Positions 1-7,176 of a stretch of DNA of 38,921 nt are shown in pieces (within the stretch, counting starts at the first letter, position 1; each line of letters opens with the position of its first letter). The position numbers were made by a program, and so were the translations under genes. This DNA comes from PFL35 sp041550515. GTDB taxonomy: Archaea; Thermoplasmatota; E2; DHVEG-1. The stretch covers positions 1 to 38,921 of the forward strand of contig JBFEOQ010000011.1 of NCBI GenBank assembly GCA_041550515.1, given 5' to 3'. Under the pieces are notes generated by a model, which did no database searches, was not told where the DNA came from, and saw nothing but the letters and a program-made list of their open reading frames with translations.

Positions 1-207
1 ATTGAACGTAATTTTTCTTATATGGTAGGGGCAGCGGTTCAATGGCCAAATGAATACATCCAAGCCCGTTTAGTTTATGGAAAAGATGTCACGGCTGGTC
101 ATGGAGGAGAAGAGTTTACATTTAGTTTATTCAATTATTATCATTTTTTATGGTTTTTCTATAAATATAAATCATTATCGCAACTATTAAAATTAATACT
201 ATTATAA
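1..207 (+). CDS. 3' end of an unidentified gene (partial)
   Basis: The reading frame is open from the first base to a TAA stop and would encode the last 68 residues of a protein that begins outside the window. The first 45 or so residues look like real protein (alternating polar and hydrophobic residues, for example the segment EYIQARLVYGKDVTAGHGGE), and the DNA there is richer in G and C than what follows. The last 20 residues are low-complexity hydrophobic (Phe, Tyr, Leu, Lys) and lie antisense to the convergent membrane protein gene, overlapping it by about 77 bases. I do not recognise the protein. The overlap may be real, or the true frame may be disrupted near base 130. Confidence 0.3.
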   Translation: MERNFSYMVGAAVQWPNEYIQARLVYGKDVTAGHGGEEFTFSLFNYYHFLWFFYKYKSLSQLLKLILL

Positions 208-787
208 GTAAACCTTGAATTAAGTTTGTATTAAATATATTTATTATTGCATCTGTGAAATATGCAATGAATGTACAACCTAATAATGCGCCGATTGATA
301 TTCCAAGAAAAGTATTAAATGGTTTCATACCAAATAAACGTCCAACAATTGAACCAACTAGTCCTCCACTACCTTGAAAAGGAATTATTACAAATAATAC
401 AATTCCTAAAAATCTAAGTGGTTTAATCCAAGTATATTTATTAGAACTATTTTTTCCAATGCTTTCAACTTTTTGCATGAATTTACCAATGACCGGAATC
501 TTTTTTGCAAGATCATAATTCCATAAAAGAAAAAGTGCAACAATTATATCTACAAAAGCAATTGATAAAGCCATAACTAATGGATCAAAACCAAAGGCTA
601 TACCAGTGGGTATAATACTTTCTTTTCCGAGTGGTGGGAAAAAATATGCAGATATCAAAGACCAATATTTAAGTTTCATATTTTCTTTAAATATCAATCC
701 AATAAATCCATATATAGATAGAGCTAAAACTATTGGTATAAAAAATTTTGTAATTCCTATTATTTTAGATATTTTTTCTTCTGACAT
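131..787 (-). CDS. Small multi-drug export family membrane protein (PF06695-like)
   Basis: This is an integral membrane protein of 218 residues with about five or six hydrophobic helices. It has the family's two re-entrant-like segments: one near residue 55 with PPLGKESIIPTGIAFG, and one near residue 135 with PFQGSGGLVGSIVGR. These match what I know of the 'small multi-drug export' family (COG2426), whose substrate is not established. I prefer the ATG start giving MSEEKISK. A TTG ten codons upstream would extend it by ten residues and overlap the end of flpA. The gene follows flpA by 16 bases on the same strand, so the two are probably cotranscribed, although no functional link is evident. 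Confidence 0.72.
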   Translation of the reverse strand: MSEEKISKIIGITKFFIPIVLALSIYGFIGLIFKENMKLKYWSLISAYFFPPLGKESIIPTGIAFGFDPLVMALSIAFVDIIVALFLLWNYDLAKKIPVIGKFMQKVESIGKNSSNKYTWIKPLRFLGIVLFVIIPFQGSGGLVGSIVGRLFGMKPFNTFLGISIGALLGCTFIAYFTDAIINIFNTNLIQGLLIIVLILIVAIMIYIYRKTIKNDNN

Positions 788-803
788 ATATACGTTCAAT
801 TTA

Positions 804-1463
804 TTATTTTTTAACAAGTATTACAGCATGGTCTTTTTCATATGGCTCAAGTTCTAAAACTTGTATTATTCTTAAACTGTTTTCTTTTAAAAAACTAGAT
901 ACATTTTCATAAACTACTTTTGGTTTTATTGCTACATTAATACTTCGTGCTTTTACCATTATTATTCCTGTACCTTTTTCTTTTAGATATTGTTTTATGT
1001 TTTTAACAAAAATTTCTGATTGATTCCTTTGTGATATATCCTGATAAATTAAATCAACATTAGAAACAATACTTAAGTATCTGTCAGGATGAAAAGCATC
1101 GTTTAATATCGGGATTATATTTGGTCTTTTTTCACATACAGATATTAGTTTTTTCATAGAAACAGGTGAGTTTTCTACTGCATATATTATCCCATCTCTT
1201 GTTATATCAGAGATATGGCTTACTGTTGTACCTGTTGCAGCACCTAGATATAAAACATCGTAGTCTTTTTTAATTTCAATTTCTAATCCGTTTAGTAATG
1301 CTGCTGCTATTTTACTTCTATAAGGCACCCATGATCTTAATTCTTTTTTTTTGATTTTAATTATTTTTTCACCATAAACTTTTATCCCTTTACATTCTTG
1401 GAGATTCTCTGTAAAAAGCTGTTTTTTATCTTGGTATAAAAATGGAATTTTGGTTTGTTTCAT
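804..1463 (-). CDS. flpA: Fibrillarin-like rRNA/tRNA 2'-O-methyltransferase
   Basis: This is archaeal fibrillarin, the catalytic subunit of the box C/D ribonucleoprotein. It transfers methyl from S-adenosylmethionine to ribose 2'-OH on rRNA and tRNA at sites chosen by guide RNAs. Visible landmarks are the family N-terminal segment with RSWVPYRSKIAAALLNG (residues 43-59), the SAM-binding motif YLGAATGTTVSHISDI starting at residue 72, the following YAVENSP acidic loop, QDISQ, and VKARSINV near residue 170. At 219 residues it is full length for archaea. It is divergent to gcvT across an 87-base gap. Its usual partner Nop5 is not adjacent in this window; downstream is a membrane protein gene instead. 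Confidence 0.96.
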   Translation of the reverse strand: MKQTKIPFLYQDKKQLFTENLQECKGIKVYGEKIIKIKKKELRSWVPYRSKIAAALLNGLEIEIKKDYDVLYLGAATGTTVSHISDITRDGIIYAVENSPVSMKKLISVCEKRPNIIPILNDAFHPDRYLSIVSNVDLIYQDISQRNQSEIFVKNIKQYLKEKGTGIIMVKARSINVAIKPKVVYENVSSFLKENSLRIIQVLELEPYEKDHAVILVKK

Positions 1464-1550
1464 GGTATTTAGGGGTTATATGTTTGTATTTGATAAAGTT
1501 ATTTTGTCGAAATGTTTTATTAACAGAATTATATTCCTCGGTTGATTATT

Positions 1551-2657
1551 ATGGGGATAAAATCAACTTTGTATGATATTCATAAAAATCTGGGAGGAAA
1601 ATTTACTGAATTTGCAGGTTTTGAAATGCCTATGCAATATTCGTCGATAGTTGAAGAACATCTTGCTGTAAGAAAAACTGTTGGACTTTTTGATGTTTCA
1701 CATATGAGTAATGTATGGATTACTGGAAAAGATGCTATGAAATTACTTAGTCTTACCACAGTGGCAGATGTATCAAAGTATGGAGATAAACAAAGTCAGT
1801 ATACAGAGATATTAAAAGAAGATGGGACTATCATTGATGATACAATTTTTATGAATCTTGCTGATAAGTATATGATTATTCCAAATGCAGGTATGAGTGT
1901 TATTGTAACCAACTGGTTGAATGAACAAGTAAATAGATATAAATTAGATGCTAAGGTAGAAGATGTTTCAAGAGATTTTGTTATTTTAGCAATTCAAGGA
2001 CCAAAATCTAGAGATACTCTTCAGAAACTCACTGATACTGATATAAATTCGGTGATATTTTTTGGGTGTCAATACATTAAGATTGCAGGGGTTGACTGTA
2101 TTATCTCGCATACGGGATATACTGGGGAACTAGGTTATGAGTTGCAGATAACTCCTCCTAAGAAAGCGGAAATTGTATTTAATAAAATACTTGATGCGGG
2201 TAAAGAGTTTGATATTAAACCAGTAGGACTTGGTGCACGTGATACGCTTAGATTAGAAAAATGTTTTATGCTTGCGGGAAATGATTTTCAGGGTGGGAGG
2301 ACACCTCTTGAAGCAACGCTTGGTTGGACTATTAATTGGGATCATGATTTTATTGGTAAAGAGGCACTTTTAGCACAAAAGGAAAAAGGATTTTATGAAA
2401 GGATGACTTGTTTAATTTGTATTGATAAAGGTATTCCGCGTAATGGTTGTGAAATTTATAAAGATAGCAAGAAAGTAGGTGTTGTTACTAGTGGTACTTT
2501 ATCGCCATGTCTAAATGTAGGTATTGCAATGGGTTATGTTAAACCTGATTTTAGAGCAGAAGGTGATATACTTGAGATATTTATTCGAGATAAACCAGTT
2601 AAAGCCAAAGTTGTAAAACCACCCTTTGTATCTAAAAATTGGGCTAAAGTTAACTGA
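1551..2657 (+). CDS. gcvT: Glycine cleavage system aminomethyltransferase (T protein)
   Basis: The T protein takes the aminomethyl group from the lipoyl arm of the H protein and, with tetrahydrofolate, releases ammonia and 5,10-methylene-tetrahydrofolate. The 368-residue product has the family signature throughout: the N-terminal TLYDIHKNLGGKFTEFAGF stretch, VSHMSNVWITG, the GYTGELGYEL motif, and GLGARDTLRLEKCFMLAGND, which includes the folate-site region. The frame is open from a TTG at 1542, but the ATG at 1551 places the start where family members begin. GcvH lies about 2 kb downstream on the same strand, with two unrelated genes between them. GcvP is not in the window. The presence of GcvT implies tetrahydrofolate, or a functional analogue, in this archaeon. 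Confidence 0.95.
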   Translation: MGIKSTLYDIHKNLGGKFTEFAGFEMPMQYSSIVEEHLAVRKTVGLFDVSHMSNVWITGKDAMKLLSLTTVADVSKYGDKQSQYTEILKEDGTIIDDTIFMNLADKYMIIPNAGMSVIVTNWLNEQVNRYKLDAKVEDVSRDFVILAIQGPKSRDTLQKLTDTDINSVIFFGCQYIKIAGVDCIISHTGYTGELGYELQITPPKKAEIVFNKILDAGKEFDIKPVGLGARDTLRLEKCFMLAGNDFQGGRTPLEATLGWTINWDHDFIGKEALLAQKEKGFYERMTCLICIDKGIPRNGCEIYKDSKKVGVVTSGTLSPCLNVGIAMGYVKPDFRAEGDILEIFIRDKPVKAKVVKPPFVSKNWAKVN

Positions 2658-2674
2658 AATATTTTAAGAATAAT

Positions 2675-3913
2675 ATGAAAAAAATTTTTATATGCAATAA
2701 TACAAATTGCAGGAGAAGACTATTAGATGCAAATAAAATACAACTATATTTTAAAAATAATGATTACGACATAGTACGAAATCCAAAAAAGGCTGATTTA
2801 ATAATTTTTGTAACCTGTGCTTATCGTAATGAAATAACATATGATGCAATAAATAAAATAAAAGAGTTGCAAAAATATAAAGCAGAATTGATTGTCGCAG
2901 GGTGTCTTCCTGATATAGAAAAGGAAAAACTTAGTAAAATTTTTTCAGGGGAGGTTATTAGTACAAAGCAATTAAATGAAATTGATAAATTATTTCCGAA
3001 TCACAAAACCAAATTTTCAGATGTAAAAGATGCAGATGCAATAATTAAAGAACAAGAAATATCAAATCAAGAAGATATTTTGAAATTTAAAAAATTACCA
3101 ATTCTAAGTAGAATTGTCAATAATATACAAATAATATTTGTAAAATATTTTTTAAATCCACATCTCTTGATCTATCTTTTTCCTACAAAAAAAGAGTTTT
3201 ATCATGTTAGAATATCCTGGGGTTGTAAAGGTAATTGTACGTATTGTGGAATTAAAAAAGCGATAGGTCCTTTTAAAAGTAAACCCTTTAAAGAATGTAT
3301 TGAAGATTTTAAAAAAGGTTTAGAAATTGGTTATAAAAATTTTGTAATCACCGCAGATGATGTAGGAGCATATGGAATTGATATAAAATCGAGTTTTCCA
3401 AAGCTTTTATATGAATTTACAAAGTTTGATGGTGATTATAATATTAGTATTCAAGATCTTAACCCAAAATGGATTGTAAAATATATTGATGAACTTGATG
3501 TAATATTACAAAATAAGAAAATTACAAGTATTAATATTGCTCTTCAAAATGGCTCTAAAAGGATTCTTAAATTAATGAACAGATATTCAGATTTGGATAA
3601 AATAGGTGAAGCTTTATTAAGAATTAAAAAGAAAAAAACAAATTTTTTTCTTGATACACATATAATACTAGGCTTTCCAACAGAAACAGATGAGGATTTA
3701 AATCAAACAATGGAATTTTTAAAAAAAATAAACTTTGATATGGGATTTATTTACCGATATTCTTGTAAAACTGGTACAGAAGCAGAAAAGATGAAACCAA
3801 CATCTGAATATATAATAGACTCTAGATTACTTAAATCAAAAGAAGAATTAAAAAATATAGGATATAGATTTTTAACAATTTCAAAAAACAACTTTTACGT
3901 TTTTTATAGATAA
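2675..3913 (+). CDS. Radical SAM methylthiotransferase-like protein lacking a TRAM domain
   Basis: The 412-residue protein has the order of the MiaB/RimO/e-MTTase family: an N-terminal UPF0004 domain with cysteines at about residues 7 or 12, 48 (FVTCAYRNE) and 77 (VAGCLPD), then a radical SAM core with the CxxxCxxC cluster at 184/188/191 (GCKGNCTYCGIKKAIG). The HIILGFPTETDEDL segment near residue 325 is typical of the barrel. Two things are odd. The region between the two domains is longer than usual and carries a hydrophobic stretch at about 146-170. The protein also stops soon after the barrel, so the C-terminal TRAM RNA-binding domain is missing. It starts 17 bases after gcvT. The substrate is unknown; methylthiolation of a non-RNA target is possible. 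Confidence 0.78.
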   Translation: MKKIFICNNTNCRRRLLDANKIQLYFKNNDYDIVRNPKKADLIIFVTCAYRNEITYDAINKIKELQKYKAELIVAGCLPDIEKEKLSKIFSGEVISTKQLNEIDKLFPNHKTKFSDVKDADAIIKEQEISNQEDILKFKKLPILSRIVNNIQIIFVKYFLNPHLLIYLFPTKKEFYHVRISWGCKGNCTYCGIKKAIGPFKSKPFKECIEDFKKGLEIGYKNFVITADDVGAYGIDIKSSFPKLLYEFTKFDGDYNISIQDLNPKWIVKYIDELDVILQNKKITSINIALQNGSKRILKLMNRYSDLDKIGEALLRIKKKKTNFFLDTHIILGFPTETDEDLNQTMEFLKKINFDMGFIYRYSCKTGTEAEKMKPTSEYIIDSRLLKSKEELKNIGYRFLTISKNNFYVFYR

Positions 3914-4122
3914 AGTTATTTTGATAAATTATATTCACGTTTATTTAGATTATCCTTATTAAATATTAATGATTAAAATAATATACCTATAAAAGCAAAA
4001 GTTTAAAACTTATTTTAGTACAATGATTTGATTGAAATAATAAAATTTTTTATTGTATCTACAAAAATATTTTTATATTACAAATCAATTCACAATTGTT
4101 AATTGGTAGGAGTTATTAAAAT

Positions 4123-4602
4123 ATGAAAAATAAAATTATAATGTTTTTTGTTTTTGGGATTATACTACTTTCAACTGTAACAATTATAACAAATGCAAAC
4201 TCAATAAAGATTACTAATTATAATAATCCTCCAAATTCACCAGTTATTGAAGGTCCTTTATCTGGTAATATTAGACAATTATATCATTATAATGTTACAG
4301 TTTCAGATCCTGATGTTGATAATTTAATTATAAGAATTGAAATTGATTTTGGAGATGGAACAACAGCGTGTGGTGGATGTGATGGCCGAGGACCTTGGCT
4401 ATCTGGAGACACCGAATTAATGAAACATAGTTGGTTAAAAGAAGGTACATACGAGATAACTGGTAGAGTTTTAGATGAGCATGGAGAGTGGAGTGATTGG
4501 TCGGAACCTTTATCTGTTACAATGGTTAAAACAAAAATATTTTTTAATTACATCTTTCAGAAAATATTTTTCTTTTTACCAAATCTTTATAAAATATTGT
4601 AA
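4123..4602 (+). CDS. Small exported protein with one PKD-like domain and a C-terminal hydrophobic tail
   Basis: The 159-residue product begins with a Lys-rich start and a hydrophobic signal segment (residues 4-25). A single PKD/Ig-like domain follows at about 35-134: it opens with PPNSPVIEGPLSG and contains EIDFGDGT at 73-80, plus CGGC at 83-86. The last 22 residues (138-159) form a Lys-containing hydrophobic tail ending in Leu. A very similar opening motif and a similar tail occur in the C25 peptidase of this window, which suggests a common surface-attachment or sorting signal. A GGAG ribosome binding site lies ten bases before the ATG, and a T/A-rich TATA-like sequence near 4070 could serve as promoter. 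No enzymatic function is visible. Confidence 0.7.
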   Translation: MKNKIIMFFVFGIILLSTVTIITNANSIKITNYNNPPNSPVIEGPLSGNIRQLYHYNVTVSDPDVDNLIIRIEIDFGDGTTACGGCDGRGPWLSGDTELMKHSWLKEGTYEITGRVLDEHGEWSDWSEPLSVTMVKTKIFFNYIFQKIFFFLPNLYKIL

Positions 4603-4623
4603 AATATCCTGATTTTGGTTTGT

Positions 4624-5004
4624 ATGAGTAATGAAGTTCGTGATAGTTTAAAGTATACAGAAAATCATGAATGGCTTAAAGTAGATGATAACAAAGCGGT
4701 TGTTGGAATTACAGATCATGCACAATCAGAACTTACAGATATTGTTTTTATTGAGTTACCTCAGGTCGGTAAAATAGTTAAAAAAGGTGATGAACTCTGT
4801 GTTGTTGAATCAGTAAAATCTGTTTCAGAGATTTATGCACCTATTAGTGGTAAAATAATAAAAGTTAATGCTATATTAGAGGATGCTCCTGAAATAGTTA
4901 ACAGTAGTCCATATGATGATGGTTGGCTTGTTGAAATTGAAATTGAGGATAAAACAGAAATTAATAAACTTCTTGATTCAGATTCCTATAAAAAAATTAT
5001 CTAA
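4624..5004 (+). CDS. gcvH: Glycine cleavage system H protein
   Basis: H protein is the lipoylated shuttle of the glycine cleavage system and, in some organisms, a lipoyl donor for other complexes. The 126-residue product has KYTENHEWLKV at the start, GITDHAQSELTDIVFIELP, and the lipoyl attachment motif ESVKSVSEIYAP with the acceptor lysine at residue 65, close to its usual place. The C-terminal YDDGWLVEIEI segment is also typical. A TTG three codons upstream is open, but the ATG gives the family N-terminus. It follows the PKD gene by 21 bases, and a hairpin with a T-run lies just after it. The acceptor lysine and overall length suggest a functional protein. Confidence 0.95.
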   Translation: MSNEVRDSLKYTENHEWLKVDDNKAVVGITDHAQSELTDIVFIELPQVGKIVKKGDELCVVESVKSVSEIYAPISGKIIKVNAILEDAPEIVNSSPYDDGWLVEIEIEDKTEINKLLDSDSYKKII

Positions 5005-5017
5005 ACTTTTAAATTTC

Positions 5018-5047
5018 TCTCCTTATACTATTGGAGATAATTTTTTT
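5018..5047 (+). terminator. Hairpin plus T-run after gcvH
   Basis: TCTCC at 5018-5022 can pair with GGAGA at 5033-5037 around a ten-base loop, and seven T residues follow at 5041-5047. The element begins 13 bases after the gcvH stop and ends before the next predicted TATA box. It is therefore well placed to end the gcvT-gcvH transcript. Archaeal termination needs mainly the T-run. Confidence 0.5.
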
Positions 5048-5058
5048 CCGAAACTTAC

Positions 5059-5066
5059 TTATATTA
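5059..5066 (+). promoter_or_regulatory. TATA box upstream of the structured leader / thrS
   Basis: TTATATTA is preceded by the purine-rich GAAA at 5050-5053, a plausible BRE. With the usual archaeal spacing of about 26 bases from TATA centre to start, transcription would begin at about 5088. That is exactly the first base of the GC-rich GGCGGAG stem described next. Confidence 0.5.
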
Positions 5067-5087
5067 TTTAATACATTCAATTTGCTA

Positions 5088-5166
5088 GGCGGAGAGATGG
5101 GATTGCAAATGAGTTTCATTTAAGTTTTTTTCGGTCGGTGTTTAACACCTCCGCCGCCTCCCCCAT
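5088..5166 (+). ncRNA. Candidate structured RNA or thrS leader element
   Basis: A GC-rich island stands out in AT-rich DNA. GGCGGAG (5088-5094) is perfectly complementary to CTCCGCC (5149-5155). Inside are two hairpins: AAATGA/TCATTT (5107-5112 with 5116-5121) and GGTG/CACC (5137-5140 with 5146-5149, sharing base 5149 with the outer stem). ATGGG (5097-5101) in the first loop could also pair with CCCAT (5162-5166) beyond the outer stem, forming a pseudoknot. The size is close to a tRNA, but there is no canonical T arm, D arm or U33, so I do not call it one. It could be an independent small RNA or a 5' leader controlling thrS, which starts 51 bases further on. Confidence 0.45.
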
Positions 5167-5216
5167 AAATCATTATGTTTAATAATAGTAATCTGTTTTA
5201 CAGGGTCTGATTTGTT

Positions 5217-7100
5217 ATGAAATTGTTATTAATTCATAGTGATTTTATTGAATATGAAGTAAAAACCAAAGCGATCAAAACACCGGAAGATATAATAAAA
5301 AAACATGATCGCTTTGAAGAGTCACTTACTGTATTTACTGCAGTTGAAAAAATTGATGAAAAAGCACCATCTCAAGCCGTTAAACAAGCTGTAGAAGAAA
5401 TATCAATAATAGCAGATCAACTTAAAGTAAAAAATATAATGCTTTATCCTTATGCTCATTTATCCTCAAATTTAGCAAAACCAAAAAAAGCCCAAGAAAT
5501 TCTAATTGAAATAGAATATGAACTAAACCAAAAGAATTATAATGTTAAACGCTCACCATTTGGTTGGTATAAGGCTTTTAAAATCTCTTGTAAGGGGCAT
5601 CCTCTATCAGAGCTTTCTCGTGAAATTATTCCTGGTAAAACAGAGGAAGAAAGTGATTCACTAAAAAAAGAAAGAAAATTATCATCGTATTGGAAAATAC
5701 TCACACAAGATGGAACATTATATGATATTGATAAATTTGATTTTAAAAATCATGATAATTTAAAGAAATTTTCATTTTATGAAAAAGAAAAATCCCGTGG
5801 AGTAAAAGGGGAACCTGCTCATGTTACTCTTATGAAGAAATTAGAAATAGCAGATTATGAACCTGCATCAGATGGAGGTAACATGAGGTATTACCCAAAG
5901 GGGAGATTTATAAAGAAATTAATCGAACAATATGTAACAAGAAGAACAGTTGACTATGGGGCTCTTGAAGTAGAAACACCAATTATGTATGATATGGATC
6001 ATCCAACCTTATCAAAATATCTACAGAGATTTCCTGCAAGACAATATCAGATTGAAAGTGATAAAAGAAATTTTTTCCTCAGATTTGCTGCTTGTTTCGG
6101 ACAGTTTTTAATGGCTCATGATGCCACAATTAGTTATAAAGATTTACCACTTAAAATCTATGAAATGACAAGGTATTCTTTTAGACGTGAGCAATCTGGT
6201 GAATTAGTTGGTTTAAGAAGACTTCGTGCTTTTACCATGCCTGATGTGCATGCACTTGTTTCTGATATGGATATGGCTATGGATGAATTTAAGATAAGAT
6301 TTGATTTAAGTCTATCAGTTTTACAAAATCTTGGGATTGATAAATCAAATATTGAGATGGCTCTAAGAACAACCAAAGATTTCTATAAAGATAATAAAAA
6401 ATTTATTGTAGAGTTAGTTAAAAAACTAGGTAAACCAATACTTCTTGAAATGTGGGATGAAAGAATTTTTTATTTTATTTTAAAATTTGAGTTTAATTTT
6501 GTTGATATGTCAGATAAAGCCTCAGCACTTAGCACTGATCAAATTGATATAGAAAACGGTGAAAGATATGATATTAATTTTACAGATAAAAATGGAACAC
6601 AAAAGTATCCACTAATTCTTCACTGTAGTCCTTCTGGAGCTATTGAAAGGGTAATTTATGCTCTTTTAGAAAAGGAAGCTTTTAAAATAAACAAAGGGGA
6701 AAAACCAATGCTTCCAATTTGGTTATCACCTACACAAATCCGTTTTATCCCAGTTGGAGATGAATTTGTAAAAGACTGTAATAAATATACTAAGGAATTA
6801 AACGATATATCCAATTATCTATACATACGTGCAGATATTGATGATAGGGAGGAAAGTGTTAGTAAAAAAATTCGTGAAGCTGAAAAAGAATGGATACCAA
6901 TCATTATTGTCATAGGTGAAAAAGAAAAAGAAAAAAAGAAGTTTAACCCTAGATTTAGAATAAAAGAATTAGGTGATGAAAACAAAGAATATTCTATTAA
7001 AGAACTTCACAACCTGATATCAGATATAACCAAATTTTATCCGCAGGAACCACTTCCCATGCAACTCTATCTTTCAAAAAGACCTAAATTTAAAGGATAA
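5217..7100 (+). CDS. thrS: Threonyl-tRNA synthetase, archaeal type
   Basis: This enzyme charges tRNA-Thr with threonine. The 627-residue protein starts with the archaeal editing domain (residues 1 to about 140; KLLLIHSDFIEYEVK at the start and YPYAHLSSNLAKP near residue 80). That domain is related to D-aminoacyl-tRNA deacylase and removes mischarged serine. The class II catalytic core follows, with motif 2 at about 318-340 (RYSFRREQSGELVGLRRLR), motif 3 near 474 (GAIERVIYALLE), and a C-terminal anticodon-binding domain from about 505 onward. The length is normal. The ATG start matches relatives. It stands alone behind its own promoter and a structured leader candidate, which would suit transcript-level control, though nothing proves that. 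Confidence 0.96.
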   Translation: MKLLLIHSDFIEYEVKTKAIKTPEDIIKKHDRFEESLTVFTAVEKIDEKAPSQAVKQAVEEISIIADQLKVKNIMLYPYAHLSSNLAKPKKAQEILIEIEYELNQKNYNVKRSPFGWYKAFKISCKGHPLSELSREIIPGKTEEESDSLKKERKLSSYWKILTQDGTLYDIDKFDFKNHDNLKKFSFYEKEKSRGVKGEPAHVTLMKKLEIADYEPASDGGNMRYYPKGRFIKKLIEQYVTRRTVDYGALEVETPIMYDMDHPTLSKYLQRFPARQYQIESDKRNFFLRFAACFGQFLMAHDATISYKDLPLKIYEMTRYSFRREQSGELVGLRRLRAFTMPDVHALVSDMDMAMDEFKIRFDLSLSVLQNLGIDKSNIEMALRTTKDFYKDNKKFIVELVKKLGKPILLEMWDERIFYFILKFEFNFVDMSDKASALSTDQIDIENGERYDINFTDKNGTQKYPLILHCSPSGAIERVIYALLEKEAFKINKGEKPMLPIWLSPTQIRFIPVGDEFVKDCNKYTKELNDISNYLYIRADIDDREESVSKKIREAEKEWIPIIIVIGEKEKEKKKFNPRFRIKELGDENKEYSIKELHNLISDITKFYPQEPLPMQLYLSKRPKFKG

Positions 7101-7176
7101 AAAGTGTTAATAAATTAAACAGACGTTAAACATCCTATTTAGGATTTGGTTTAGTATTTTTTCAAAGAAAATAAAT

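Noticed and set aside
1492..3924. Fifteen-base direct repeat GATAAAGTTATTTTG near 1492 and 3909
   Set aside because: In DNA this AT-rich, a 15-base match within 39 kb is expected by chance, and the two contexts (promoter region and end of a coding frame) share nothing else.
5088..5155. tRNA gene, suggested by a 7-bp terminal stem, 68-base size and a 7-base loop with GTT at the anticodon position
   Set aside because: There is no T arm with a 7-base loop, no D-arm consensus, no U33, and the inner hairpins have 3- to 5-base loops. Neither strand reads as a canonical tRNA.
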